The notes: generated by a model from the sequence alone, not told the origin. Numbered from the stretch's first letter, positions 1-10,770 are shown. The stretch: DNA of 64,000 bases from Cinnamomum chago (GCA_038049695.1 CP142456.1:24291001-24355000), one strand, 5' to 3'. Numbers and translations: made by a program.

Positions 1-3000
1 AACGCCCCTAGTGGCAAGAATAATGAAAATGCAGGCCCCAAGGAGGCTTTCAAGTACGACTTGATTAAGCACTTCAAACACATACCTGCACGTCTGCACA
101 TCCTAGACTTGTTACGAATGTCACCACAGACTCGTGATAGTCTCATTTCAGAACTACAAATGCTGGATGCGGATGTCGACAAACATGCCCCACAAGTCCT
201 ACAAATTGAAATGGACCATAGGGTCAAAAAATCAAAAACTCCCTCAAAAGGAGAAAAGAAGAAAACTGAAGGATCCTGCATCGAATGCCTCTCGGTTCAA
301 AAAGCAGCAAGTGCGACCATCGCCTTCACCAAGGAAGACCTCCTGCTAGGCGAGACAAAGCACAACCGACCCCTGTACTTCACCGGGTACATCAAAGAGG
401 TACCACTACGCAGAATCCAGATCGATCCAGGTTCTGCACTCAACCTCATCTCCACTTCGGCACTCGAAGAACTGGGCATTCCGCCTAGCAAGCTGAGCCA
501 CACGTCTGTGTCCATCTTTGGATATGATGGCAGCGCTCAAAGGCCGATCGGCAAAATCAGGTTCAAGTTGCAAATCGGTGATCTTATCTCCGAGGTCACT
601 GTCTATGCGATAAAGACCCCTTCATGCTACAACATCCTTCTCGGACGCCCCTGGATACACGAGAATGGTGTTGTCCCTTCGACTTTACATCAGTGCATCA
701 AGTTCGTTGGCAATGACGGCTTGATACATCGAGTGTTTGCAGACAAAAAGCCCTTCAAAGGCAAAGAAGTCTATTTCGCAGATGCTCAGATGTACAAAGA
801 TGAAAAAGAAGAAAGGGAGGAAGAAACAGCATCCTTTGCCGAAAATCTCCAGAAAGACAAAGGCAAGGCTCCTCAGCAATCACCGGAAGAAAATAAACCC
901 TCTATCAAAACCGAAGAGAATAATCAATCTCCCTTCATGGTCTCCCTCAAGTCTTCAAAGCCTCTGGTGATCACCACCAAAGCAAAGAAGACAAAACAGA
1001 GGGCTGGGGGCAAGTTTGCTGTCTCCTTCGTGTCTATCTTGCAAGACACGGATTCGGACTCAGAGCCAGAAGACGATACATCGTCAAGCCAAGCTGATGA
1101 TCAACAAGTTCAGCCCGCTCTCACTCCGATGGAGAGAACCGTTGACATAGAAGATCCGGCATCTGCTTCCTTCGTTGTTCCAGCAACATCAGCAGAAGAA
1201 AAGCCAATCTTCTTCCATAAATCGGGAGTTTCTTCATCAAATTCTTCGCTTGAACCTTTCAAAAATGAAGGTATGCCTCAACTATCCCTGTATAGTCCAA
1301 TGGCGCAAGCTATCATGAAGAAAATGGGCTACGACGCTCAGAACCCAACCGGTTTGGGAGATGGCCGTGGTATTATCACGCCATTGGAACCAACCCTGAC
1401 CAAAAGTCAACTGGAAAGTTGGAAACCCCACCGCCACATAGAAAAGTCTTCATATGGGCTGGGGTATGATCCTGACGCTCCCTTGAGACAGTTGACACAA
1501 AGGCTGCAAAGTCATCCTGCCGACCAAGCCTCAACATCTCATATTAATGAAGACATCGATCTCCCTGGATATCTCTTTGAAGAGTTGGTCGTCAAGGATC
1601 CAGGAAGTTCATCCAATTGGTACGATTTCTTTGATGATGAAGAGGAATTGTCCGATGATACAGACACACGGTTCTCTGACCCAGAAGAACCACTGTCTCC
1701 AAAGGAAGTGCCCTACTTCGACCTAGTTTCAACAGGTGATTGGGACCATCTCATAGCAAATCTTGAGAAAAGTACCAATCAAGAAGACCCATGGACAAAA
1801 GCAGAGCCGTGGTCTGTAGATACCTTTGGAACTCCAGAAGGCTTTGTTGGGTTGGAAGCCTCCGAAAATATTGTGGAGGAACCACCTTCAAATCTTCCAA
1901 CAGAAGATTCTGTTCAAAAGATAGACTTGGGAAAACCTGATAACTCACGTCCTGTATTCATAAGCAAGAATATAAAGGATGATGAGTTACCCGAGTATAT
2001 CGCGTTTCTTCATGAGTTCGTTGATTGTTTCGCATGGTCTTACGCTGAGATGCCTGGCTTAGACCCCAAAATAGCAATCCATAAACTCAATCTTCAAAAA
2101 GATATCAAGCCTGTCAAACAAGGCCAAAGAAGGTTCCGTCCTGACGTGATGGACAAAATTGAACAAGAAGTTCAAAAACTCAAAAGCGTTGGCTTCATCC
2201 GTGAGGAACAGCATCCTGAATGGTTGGCCAACATCGTCCCCGTGACAAAGAAAAATGGGCAAATCAGGGTCTGCATTGATTACAGAGACCTGAAAAATGC
2301 ATGCCCAAAAGATGAATTCCCGCTCCCTATACCGGAGGTGATGATCGACAATACCTGTGGGTTCGAGCAAATGACATTCATGGATGGCTTCTCTGGCTAC
2401 AATCAGATAAAGATGCATCCTGAAGATGGAAAACACACAGCATTTCGGACCCCGTTTGGCGTGTATTGCTACACTGTCATGCCTTTCGGTCTGAAGAATG
2501 CCGGCGCTACATATCAGAGGGCTATGATGAAGATATTCCAAGATATGCAGCACAAGACGGTCGAATGTTATGTCGATGATCTCGCCGTCAAAAGCAAAAG
2601 AAAAGAAGACCATCTCAAAGATCTTCGGGAAGTCTTCCTCCGACTTCGCAAACACAAACTGCGAATGAATCCCCTCAAATGCTTCTTCGGTGTTTCATCG
2701 GGTAAGTTTCTTGGGTTCATAGTACGGAAAGCTGGCATAGAGCTTGACCCCACCAAAGTCAAGGCTATCCTAGAAATGCCATCTCCAAGAACCCTAAGAC
2801 AATTAAAAGGGCTCCAAGGAAGATTGGCATACATTCGGCGGTTCATCTCCAACCTATCAGGGAAGTGCCGTCCATTCTCTCGGTTAATGAAGAAAGGTGT
2901 CGATTTTGTCTGGGATGCTGAATGTGAAGCTGCGTTCCAGGACATCAAGTCATACCTGACTAAACCTCCAGTGTTGGCTGCCCCCACAACTGGAAAACCA

Positions 3001-5118
3001 TTCCTCTTGTACACAAGAGCCCTTGACCGTTCTTTAGGCGCTCTACTTGCACAAAAGAATGACGAGGGAAAAGAAGCTGCTCTATATTACCTTAGCCGCA
3101 TGTTGGTAGGTGCAGAGCATCGCTACTCTCCAGTCGAAAAAGAATGCTTGGCAGTAATGTTCGCCGTACAAAAACTGCGTCACTACCTGCTATCCAACAC
3201 AGTGTACCTGATTTCGAGGATCAACCTCCTAAAGGTCCTTGTCACAAAAGCAGGTTCTCTCAATGCCCGACTGGCAAAATGGTCCATCCTCCTGTCACAA
3301 TTTGACATTAGGTATGTACCAGAAAAAGCAATCAAAGGCCAAACTCTAGCAGACTTCCTCGCGGAGCATCCATTGCCTAAAGATTCTCCACTCAGAGATG
3401 ACCTCCCAGACGAATCAGTCTACAGTGTGGAGACTTCCTTATCAAATGCTTCCTGGCACATGTACTTCGATGGCGCAACCAGGACAAATGAAAGGGGAAA
3501 TCAAATATCGGGAATTGGCATTCTCTTTGTTAGTCCCGACAAATATATGATTCCACACGCATTCTCGCTACTGGAACCATGTTCAAACAATGCAGCTGAG
3601 TACCAAGCCCTGATCATAGGATTGGAACTCGCCCTTGAATCCGGCATCACTACGCTGGAAGCTTTTGGAGACTCTCAACTGATCGTCAACCAGATGAATC
3701 AGAAATTTGAAGTCAGGAAGCCCGATCTGTTGCCTTACTACAACAAAGCACAATCGCTTCGACAAAAGTTCGACATCTGTCACATCACCCACATCCTCAG
3801 AGGTGAAAACATTCGTGCAGATGCCCTGGCTGGACTTGCTGCGTCTATGGCAATCCAAGAAGGGGAAAACATGCAAATTACAGGGTGTCAAAAAAGGATT
3901 CTCCCTCCTCTCAACACACATCAAGCAGTTGCTGAATGCCACCAAGTGGTTGGAAGTCGGATCTCCGTCCTTAAACCTCTGATCAGCGACTGGAGGGATC
4001 CGTTCATTGATTACATAATGTTCGGAATCCTACCTGAAGATCCAAAAGAACGGGTAAGCATCCAAAGACGAGCCCCAAACTTTCATTTGGATATTCCTTC
4101 AAAAATGCTGTATAGAAAATCCTACAATGGAGTACTTCTACGCTGCTTGTCACAACAAGAGGCTGAGGGAACACTCAAAGAAGTACATGCTGGTCTTTGT
4201 GGAGCCCATCAGGCTGGGCCTAAGCTCTACGATCAGATAAAAAGGTTAGGTTATTATTGGCCTACCATGGTGGCTGATGCAATGCAATTTGCTAAGCGCT
4301 GCCAACAATGCCAAGTTCATGGAGATTATGTCCACATGCCTCCGGAATGGCTACATCCTACAGCAATCTCATGGCCTTTTGAAGCCTGGGGTATGGACAT
4401 CATAGGTCCTATCTCCCCTCCATCGAGCAAAGGTCATCGCTTCATCTTCGCCGCTACGGATTATTTCTCCAAGTGGTCAGAAGCATTCGCGCTTAGTGAA
4501 ATGAAGACGTCATCAGTCGTTCACTTCTTGCGCACCAACATCATTTGTCGCTTCGGCATACCAAAAAGATTCGTCCATGATAACGGACCACAGTTCCGCC
4601 ATCACCGATTCTACAGGTTCTGCGACAAATACAAAATCCAAAGTTGTCCTTCAACTCCGTACAATCCGGCAGCGAATGGACTAGCAGAGGCCTTCAACAA
4701 GACGCTCTGCAAAATCCTCAAGAAAATGGTCTCTAGTCACAAAAGAGAATGGGGCGACAAACTGCCTGAAGCTTTGTGGGCCTATCGAACCACCGTTCGA
4801 GGACCAACCCATAGCACACCATTCTCCTTGGTCTATGGATGCGAAGCTGTTGTCCCTTTGGAGGTTCAAATTCCTTCCTTAAGGGTATCTCTACAAAATG
4901 ACATGACGCAAGAAAGCAATGTCAAATTGAGACTCCAAGAGCTGGATAACCTCGATGAGAGACGGCTCGAAGCTCTACAAAGCATTGAACTCTACCAAGC
5001 ACGCATGGCAGGATCTTTTGACAAGAAGGTCAGGCAACGCGCCTACAAAAAGGGAGACTTGGTTCTTACAGTAAAAAGACCAATGGTTTTTGCCAACAAA
5101 ATCCAAAGGCAAATTTGA
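1..5118 (+). CDS. Tat-lineage Ty3/gypsy polyprotein (PR-RT-RNaseH-aRNH-INT), 5'-partial
   Basis: This is the pol part of a Ty3/gypsy LTR retrotransposon; it supplies protease, reverse transcriptase, RNase H and integrase for copying the element. The frame is open from base 1, so the true start lies outside the window. Domains in order: retropepsin (Asp at 424-426 in an IDPGSA context; GRPW at about 640); an acidic linker with a G-patch-like stretch (about 1300-1480); RT (about 2040-2760, YVDD at 2569-2580); RNase H (about 2870-3390); a second, archaeal-type RNase H (about 3450-3850, MYFDGA with Asp at 3469); integrase with an HHCC zinc region (about 4180-4330) and D-D-E at 4459, 4579 and 4687. 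The extra RNase H is the hallmark of the Tat lineage. There is no internal stop over 1,700 codons, so decay is slight. The frame closes early at 5118; the expected C-terminal tail continues in another frame. Confidence 0.93.
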   Translation, partial: NAPSGKNNENAGPKEAFKYDLIKHFKHIPARLHILDLLRMSPQTRDSLISELQMLDADVDKHAPQVLQIEMDHRVKKSKTPSKGEKKKTEGSCIECLSVQKAASATIAFTKEDLLLGETKHNRPLYFTGYIKEVPLRRIQIDPGSALNLISTSALEELGIPPSKLSHTSVSIFGYDGSAQRPIGKIRFKLQIGDLISEVTVYAIKTPSCYNILLGRPWIHENGVVPSTLHQCIKFVGNDGLIHRVFADKKPFKGKEVYFADAQMYKDEKEEREEETASFAENLQKDKGKAPQQSPEENKPSIKTEENNQSPFMVSLKSSKPLVITTKAKKTKQRAGGKFAVSFVSILQDTDSDSEPEDDTSSSQADDQQVQPALTPMERTVDIEDPASASFVVPATSAEEKPIFFHKSGVSSSNSSLEPFKNEGMPQLSLYSPMAQAIMKKMGYDAQNPTGLGDGRGIITPLEPTLTKSQLESWKPHRHIEKSSYGLGYDPDAPLRQLTQRLQSHPADQASTSHINEDIDLPGYLFEELVVKDPGSSSNWYDFFDDEEELSDDTDTRFSDPEEPLSPKEVPYFDLVSTGDWDHLIANLEKSTNQEDPWTKAEPWSVDTFGTPEGFVGLEASENIVEEPPSNLPTEDSVQKIDLGKPDNSRPVFISKNIKDDELPEYIAFLHEFVDCFAWSYAEMPGLDPKIAIHKLNLQKDIKPVKQGQRRFRPDVMDKIEQEVQKLKSVGFIREEQHPEWLANIVPVTKKNGQIRVCIDYRDLKNACPKDEFPLPIPEVMIDNTCGFEQMTFMDGFSGYNQIKMHPEDGKHTAFRTPFGVYCYTVMPFGLKNAGATYQRAMMKIFQDMQHKTVECYVDDLAVKSKRKEDHLKDLREVFLRLRKHKLRMNPLKCFFGVSSGKFLGFIVRKAGIELDPTKVKAILEMPSPRTLRQLKGLQGRLAYIRRFISNLSGKCRPFSRLMKKGVDFVWDAECEAAFQDIKSYLTKPPVLAAPTTGKPFLLYTRALDRSLGALLAQKNDEGKEAALYYLSRMLVGAEHRYSPVEKECLAVMFAVQKLRHYLLSNTVYLISRINLLKVLVTKAGSLNARLAKWSILLSQFDIRYVPEKAIKGQTLADFLAEHPLPKDSPLRDDLPDESVYSVETSLSNASWHMYFDGATRTNERGNQISGIGILFVSPDKYMIPHAFSLLEPCSNNAAEYQALIIGLELALESGITTLEAFGDSQLIVNQMNQKFEVRKPDLLPYYNKAQSLRQKFDICHITHILRGENIRADALAGLAASMAIQEGENMQITGCQKRILPPLNTHQAVAECHQVVGSRISVLKPLISDWRDPFIDYIMFGILPEDPKERVSIQRRAPNFHLDIPSKMLYRKSYNGVLLRCLSQQEAEGTLKEVHAGLCGAHQAGPKLYDQIKRLGYYWPTMVADAMQFAKRCQQCQVHGDYVHMPPEWLHPTAISWPFEAWGMDIIGPISPPSSKGHRFIFAATDYFSKWSEAFALSEMKTSSVVHFLRTNIICRFGIPKRFVHDNGPQFRHHRFYRFCDKYKIQSCPSTPYNPAANGLAEAFNKTLCKILKKMVSSHKREWGDKLPEALWAYRTTVRGPTHSTPFSLVYGCEAVVPLEVQIPSLRVSLQNDMTQESNVKLRLQELDNLDERRLEALQSIELYQARMAGSFDKKVRQRAYKKGDLVLTVKRPMVFANKIQRQI

Positions 5119-5248
5119 ACCAAAATGGGAGGGACCTTTCGTCATCGACAAAGTTTTCTCCAACGGCGCATACGCTCTTCTAAACATGGAGGGTGACAGA
5201 TGTATGCTGCCCATCAATGGGAAGTTCTTGAAGCGGTACTACCCTTGA
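5092..5248 (+). pseudogene. C-terminal tail of the Tat polyprotein in a shifted frame
   Basis: After the early TGA at 5116-5118, a different frame reads KFEPKWEGPFVI and ends in LKRYYP with TGA at 5246-5248. WEGPF and LKRYY are typical of the end of plant Ty3/gypsy integrases. One single-base indel near 5092-5105 explains the break. The lost tail is short, so the core integrase is unaffected. Confidence 0.75.
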
Positions 5249-5614
5249 AGGCTTCTTCCATCGGGTCAGAGCGACGCCTGCACGGCCAAAGCCTATTCCT
5301 AGGTATCTGCTCGTCAAACCCACTCCTTTTGGAATTTTCATCCTCTTGTTGAAATTTCTAAAAAAAAAACCCCTCAAAACAATGTTTCTTTCATCGTTTC
5401 ATTGTTCAAAAAAAAAAAGCAAATCCAAAAATCCAAGTTTAGGAGCTTCTTCCCAAACTTGACCAAAATTTTCGATCCTTGAAACCAAAATTCATGGTTT
5501 GAAACAAAATCAGGACCTAGGGATTTCAGCCCTAGTCCACCTCGACTTTTACCACCAAAATGGCTTTGAGTCAAAATTTACGACCCTCGAGTCTTTAAAC
5601 AAAAAAATGGTTTT
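5249..5614. other. Post-pol spacer of the first Tat element
   Basis: AT-rich spacer between pol and the tandem arrays, with several A runs and no credible coding frame. It belongs to the long 3' untranslated region of the Tat element. Confidence 0.6.
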
Positions 5615-6150
5615 TCAAAAACCGCAGGGAAGCGACGTTCAGTCGATACTTGCAAAACCCAAAATCGGAAGGATGCGAACCCCATTCGATACTTCCAAAA
5701 TCCCAAAATTTCAAAAATCGTGGAGACGCAACGTTCCAGTTGATATCCACAACCCAAATTTTAAAACAAACAAAAAAAAAAAACAAAACAAAGGTTCGAA
5801 AAAACCTCAAACTTCAAAAATCGTGGGGAAGCGACATTCCATCGATACCCACAAAACAAAATTTTTGAAGACAAAAGCAGGGAAGCGACGCTTAGTCGAT
5901 ACTTGCACCCAAATCCGCGAGGAGGCGACATTCCATCGATACTCGCAACCGAATGAGCAAGGAGGCGACATTCCATCGATACTTGCAATACCATTCAGCA
6001 GGGAAGCGACACTTAGTCGATACTTGCACCCAAATCCGCGAGGAGGCAACATTCCATCGATACTCGCAACCGAATGAGCAAGGAGGCGACATTCCATCGA
6101 TACTTGCAATACCATTCAGCGGGGAGGCGACTTTTTAGTCGATACTTGCA
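5615..6150 (+). repeat. Tandem array with about 121-bp higher-order unit in the Tat 3' region
   Basis: Subunits of about 40 bp carry a GCGAC core followed by TCGATACTTGCA or CCATCGATACT. Three subunits make a higher-order unit of 121 bp that is nearly identical at 5880-6000 and 6001-6120 and starts again at 6121. Units before 5880 are more diverged, so the 3' copies arose by recent duplication. Hypervariable tandem repeats after pol are known for plant Tat/Ogre elements and can seed satellite DNA. Confidence 0.85.
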
Positions 6151-6159
6151 TTTTTGAAA

Positions 6160-7040
6160 ACCAAAAACCTGGCTTTCACGCCAAAAAACCCGGCTTCCAT
6201 GCCAAAAATCCGGCTTTCATGCCAAAAAATCAAAAATCCGGCTTTCATGCCAAAAAATCAAAAATCTGGCTTTCATGTCAAAAATCAAAATTCGGCTTCC
6301 ATGCCAACAAAACAAAACTCGGTTTTCAAAAAAAAAAAAATCTGGCTTTCATGCCAAAAACAAAAAATCTGGCTTCCATGCCAAAAAGAAATTTCGGCTT
6401 TCATGCCAAAAACAAAATCTGGTTCTTACACCAAAAACAAAACCGGCTCTCATGCCACAAACCAAATCTTGGCTTTCATGCCATCTCAAAAATTTTGGCT
6501 CTCATGCCATAAACCCAAATTTGGCTTTCATGCCACCTCAAAATCGGCTTTCATGCCACCCCAAAAATTGGCTTTCATGCCACCTCAAAATCGGCTTTCA
6601 TGCCACCCCAAAAACTGGCTTTCATGCCACCTCAAAATCGGCTTTCATGCCACCCCAAAATTTGGCTTTCACGCCACCAAAATCGGCTTTCACGCCACCA
6701 AAATCGGCTTTCATGCCACCTCAAAATTCGTCTTTCATGCCATCTCAAAAAATTGGCTCTCATGCCATCCCAAAATTTGGCTTTCACGCCACCAAAATCG
6801 GCTTTCATGCCACCTCAAAATTCGGCTTTCATGCCATCTCAAAAAAAAAATTTGGCTCTCAGGCCATCCCAAAATTTGGCTTTCACGCCACCAAAATCGG
6901 CTTCCACGCCACCTCAAAATTTCGGCTTCCATGCCATCCAAAATTTTGGCTCTCATGCCATAAACCCAAATCAGGCTATAGATGCCACCCAAAAGTTGGT
7001 TTTCATGCCGCAAGCAAAACTGGCTCCCATGCCAAAACAA
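6160..7040 (+). repeat. Minisatellite of about 35 units of 20-28 bp, GGC-TTTCAT-GCC hairpin core
   Basis: About 35 tandem units share the core GGCTTTCATGCC with A-rich spacers; period is mostly 22-25 bp. The GGC and GCC arms are complementary around a TTTCAT, TCTCAT, TTCCAT or TTTCAC loop. Variation falls mainly in loop and spacer. Long open frames across the array come from a repeat unit that lacks stops and are not evidence of a protein. Confidence 0.88.
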
Positions 7041-7299
7041 TCATTTGTCAAAAGATTTTTCACAAAAATGACAAACTTTTGATCACATCCCATTTAGCAA
7101 TCACTTTAATCACAATATTTGAGTGAGCGTAGGGAAAACAAAAAAAAAAAAAAAAAAAAAGTACCAAAAAAATACATGTGGTACCAAAAAAATGTGTTCA
7201 CAAGCACTGCAAAAAATGTATACCAAAAAAAAAAATACATGTGGTATATAAAAAGAGAGAAAGAGTTTCTGTTAAAAAAAAAAAAAAAAAAACAGGGAC
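7041..7299. other. A-rich spacer
   Basis: Simple A runs and short repeats such as ACATGTGGTA separate the minisatellite from the antisense gene. I see no gene here. It would hold the 3' untranslated end of the minus-strand gene; no clear polyadenylation signal stands out. Confidence 0.5.
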
Positions 7300-8824
7300 T
7301 CAGCCAAAAATGCTTTCCAGCCAAGCTTTCAGCTCCTCAAGCAAACTCTTGGCTTCATCCGTCAGAGTCTCCAAGGCACGCTTCTTCAAGAATCTGCCAT
7401 GAGTAGCTGGAGAAGGCTCTATCCCTTCTGCTACACCAGGAAGATTATCCCGAGCGGTCTGCCATCGTTCATTCTCTCTAGCCTTCCTATTGAGAATCTG
7501 ACCGGACTCTGCAACTTGGCGAATCAAAGCACTCTCCCTGCCACGAGCCTCTGTTAAGGCAGTCCACGTACTGGCGACTTGGGCTTTTAAGTGTTCGAGA
7601 TGCTTCCTTGCCTCCTCAACCTCTCCATCAAGGATGTTAAGGTCATGCTGCAGCCTGATGATGTCTAGCTCTGCTCGGTTCCTCTCCCGAACCAGCTGCT
7701 TCCTGCCCTGTGCAGTCTCTTTCAATTCCGATTGAGCCTTCTCAGCAGGATTCAAGAACATCTCTTGGAAGAACTGGTCATCAGGATAGCTGATGGTCTC
7801 AAACCACCTATCGCCTAATGCAATGATCCTATCAACGATCGCCCGGGCGTCCGTGACATCCAGACCAATATCTTCCTCAGCATCTTTGAGAATCTCCTTC
7901 ACATGCGGAATCTTGCTACGTGCAACATCCAAATGTCCAGAAAGGAGGGTCTCAATCCAAGAACTCAAAACCCGCATCACCACCTTCTTCGCATACTGAA
8001 GAGATGGGTCAGATGAAGACTCACCCTTCTCTGACGATTGGCTGCCCAAGTCATGTCCCATCGGAAGAGTAACAACAGAACACTTTCCAATCGGGGCCAC
8101 TGGAGAAGGAATCTCAACATGAGGTCTTGCCTCTGCCACGTCAGAATTGGCTGGAGAATTAACTTCTGGCATCCCTGGCTCTGGCTCTGAAGGAAGCGAT
8201 GGACTCTCTTCTATCACTTCAAAATCTGCCAAACACAAAAAAAAAAAAAAAGGTATGAATATGATCCTGTTAAAAATCATTATCAGGGTTATTACTATGA
8301 AAGTACCTTCTTCGATGATTGGCGAAATACTTTCCCTCTCCATGAACTCATCGGAAGTATCGTCAACACTGGCGTCCATCGATGGTTCAAAGTCATCGGA
8401 ATCCTGTGATAAATCAGCTGATACAAAAAAAAATGTGTATTAGCAAATCAAGTCACAGACAAAAGAAGAAAAGAAAGCAAAAAAAGTAATACCAGTTGGA
8501 GATTCTGCATTCATTTCAGAGTCCCTTGGTTTATCTTCTGGCGTCTCCACAGGGTCAGACATCCTCTCATCGGTTGCAACATCAGGGATCGCCATGTCTT
8601 CCTCTTCTGCCCAAAAAAAAAAAAATGCAAAAAGAAAAAAAAAAGAAAAAAAAAAAGAGAAGCACGAAAAAAAAAAAAAAAAAAAGTGCAAAAAGAAAAA
8701 AAAAAGAGAAAAGAAAAAGAAAGAAAGAAGAAAAAAAAGAAGAAAAGAAACAGTTTCTTTTTCCCATCCTATTTCTACATGGATTTCTTGTAAAAGAAAA
8801 AAAAGATAACTTACTTGAAGCCAT
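7300..8824 (-). CDS. Spliced antisense coiled-coil gene inside the Tat element (4 exons)
   Basis: A minus-strand gene lies between pol and the 3' LTR. Exons: 8824-8815 (ATG at 8824-8822), 8606-8493, 8417-8307 and 8225-7300 (TGA). Each intron (208, 75 and 81 bp) starts with GT, ends with AG after a T-rich tract, and is phase 1; the first donor is a consensus GTAAGT. The exons join in frame into 386 residues: an acidic, Ser/Pro/Glu-rich N-terminal third, a helical region containing SWIETLLSGHLDVARSKIPH, then a long coiled coil ending near EELKAWLESIFG. The same frame is open upstream to an ATG at 8962, which would add 46 residues. Extra ORFs, some antisense, have been reported in plant Tat retrotransposons; their function is unknown. 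It could be a coat, regulatory or silencing-related factor; I assign none. Confidence 0.7.
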
Positions 8825-8962
8825 GGATGGAGAAAAAGAAGAACTTGAAGACTCTTGAAGAAGGAGAACTCTTGATCTTGGAGCAACTCTTGAAGACTTT
8901 TGCAAAAAGAAAGCAATAGGAGCAAGAGATCCAACCTCAATTGCTTTTATGGAAGAGAGCAA

Positions 8963-9492
8963 ACCAAAAGAGGAAAGAGGAGAAAAGCAAGGAGGTAAGT
9001 GCTAAAAATTAGCAACCTTCCCAAAAGAAAAGGAAACTTGGGATATTCTCTCCCAAAACAAAGATCCTTTGAGAAATTCTCTCCCAAAGAAAGATATTTT
9101 GAGAGAATCTTTCCCAAAATCAAGAAAACTTGAGAAAATCTCTCAAAGTAAAGATATTTTTGGATATTCTCCACCCAAAAGAGATATCTTTAGATATTCT
9201 TTACGAAAATGACACCATATGAGATCTAAGCCATCCTCCAAAGCTTAAGGTCCCATGGGTTAGCCCATATGAGCCAGGTTTGACCACCTAGGCACTAAAA
9301 GTGGCTTTTAGTCAAAATTCCTCTTACCAAGAGCATACAAAAAAAAATGGTTCCATGAGTCTCTTTTGAGTTGATTGGACCATACAAAAATTCCAAGCCT
9401 CATGAGCTTCCAAGATCCAAAACCATCTCACCTCATGAGCCAAATTGAGCCAAACCTTGAAATTGACATTTCACCAAAAATCAAACCGGTCC
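8963..9492. repeat. Non-coding stretch with degenerate GAGA/ATTCTCTCCCAAA repeats
   Basis: From about 9025 to 9205 five or so degenerate units of 35-45 bp repeat a pattern of AAAGATATTTT and GAGAAATTCTCTCCC. The rest, to 9492, is unique AT-rich sequence. It lies upstream of the antisense gene, so it may hold that gene's promoter; I see no clear TATA box. Confidence 0.5.
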
Positions 9493-9639
9493 CCTAACAT
9501 TCCACATACAGCTTGTTAGGTTACAAGACCAAAACCAAAAACCAAAACCTGACCCCCCAACATTCCACATACAGTTTGTTGGGTCACACGGTCAAAACCA
9601 AAATTCGACCCCCTAACTTGCCACATACAGCCTGTTAGG
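9493..9639 (+). ncRNA. Three tandem 28-nt stem-loops with a compensatory change
   Basis: Hairpins at 9493-9520, 9556-9583 and 9612-9639 are each 28 nt with a conserved loop core CCACATACAG. Stem arms are CCTAACA/TGTTAGG in the first, CCCAACA/TGTTGGG in the second, and CCTAAC/GTTAGG in the third. The T-A to C-G change in the second preserves pairing. They sit 240-390 bp before the polypurine tract, inside the element's 3' untranslated region. Role unknown; they may be structural elements of the genomic RNA. Confidence 0.55.
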
Positions 9640-9867
9640 ACTCAAGGTCAAAACAAAAATCCAAATCCGCATCCCTGATGTCATCTTCAATACTTTGCCT
9701 CAAGATGGTACATGATTCCTATCACTACCATAAAATCCCCTGGAAGCTCAAAAGGCTACCCAAAAAAAAAAAAAAATGCTCAAAGACTCTTGGTCAAGTC
9801 AGAAGCTCTTCTTCAAGATTCTCTTCGAGGCACATCGACTGCAAAAGCTATATCGTCGCTGTACCTC

Positions 9868-9878
9868 GAGGGGGCATT
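9868..9878 (+). promoter_or_regulatory. Polypurine tract of the first Tat element
   Basis: GAGGGGG followed by CATT lies directly before TGTTGACACC, the start of the 3' LTR. This is the expected position and composition of the plus-strand primer used in reverse transcription. Confidence 0.75.
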
Positions 9879-10770
9879 TGTTGACACCAAAAATGTCACT
9901 TTGCCTCTTCACACCAAAAGCTACATGGAGCCACATCCTACCAAAAATAGGCAGGCGCCACTTCAAGCATCAGATCTTGTCAGAATCAAACAAAAACTGC
10001 AAGGTCATTCAAAACAACCAAAAGAGAGGTACACATGAAGTTTCGGGCCATTCCGACATCATTTGGCCTAGCTTCACTTCTCCAAGCGCTCCCGGCGGCG
10101 GCAGAATCGGAGACACCAAATCTTCAATCAGGGCCTATGGATGTTGTCAAAACATGTCCAAAAGGCTCCACGCCAAATCTCAAGTCAAACCAGCAATGTT
10201 TGACCCATCATCAACTCTCCAACAGCTTAATCAAGCCTACCGGCGGACCACCCCGGGACCATGGCACCCAATTCAGAGCTTGCGGATCATCTCAAAATGA
10301 CTCCAATAGGCTCCTCGTCGAATTTCAAGTCAATCGGACATCGTTTGACCAAAAGTCAAAGCTCGACATTTCCCTCGCAGTGAAATCAAAGGCAAGCATT
10401 TGCATGACCCCAAACGGCTTCAAAACTCAAAAGAAAGCCCATGGTTGGTCTTATTTAATGCTCAAGAAGCTTCACCTCAAATTTCAGGTCATTCCGACAT
10501 CGTTTGACCCTGTTTCAGCTTCTAGCGGAAAATCAGCAGTTCTGCGCTCGGCTTTTCCCGGAAAATCGGAAACTTTGCAAACCAATTTGCAAGGATTCTC
10601 ATCATGTTTTTCAGAGGGAAATCAAGCCAAAAATGTGGAGAAATGTCATAGAAAACAAACAAAAAAAATGGAAGCGAAAAACGACGAAAAACGGCCAGAA
10701 ACGGGCCCCGGGAAGCAATTTTTCCCCCAGGGTCGCAGAGCCCCGCGACCCTGGGCCAGGCCTGCGACCC

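Noticed and set aside
2059-3014. Minus-strand ORFs of 198 and 148 codons opposite RT
   Set aside because: They mirror the strongly conserved RT on +; no independent protein features.
6154-7126. Long + ORFs (up to 283 codons) across the minisatellite
   Set aside because: The unit lacks stops in more than one frame, so overlapping frames are open at once; the peptides are pure repeat translation.
8496-8858. Lys/Glu-rich + ORFs
   Set aside because: They read through the A-rich complements of the T-rich introns of the antisense gene.
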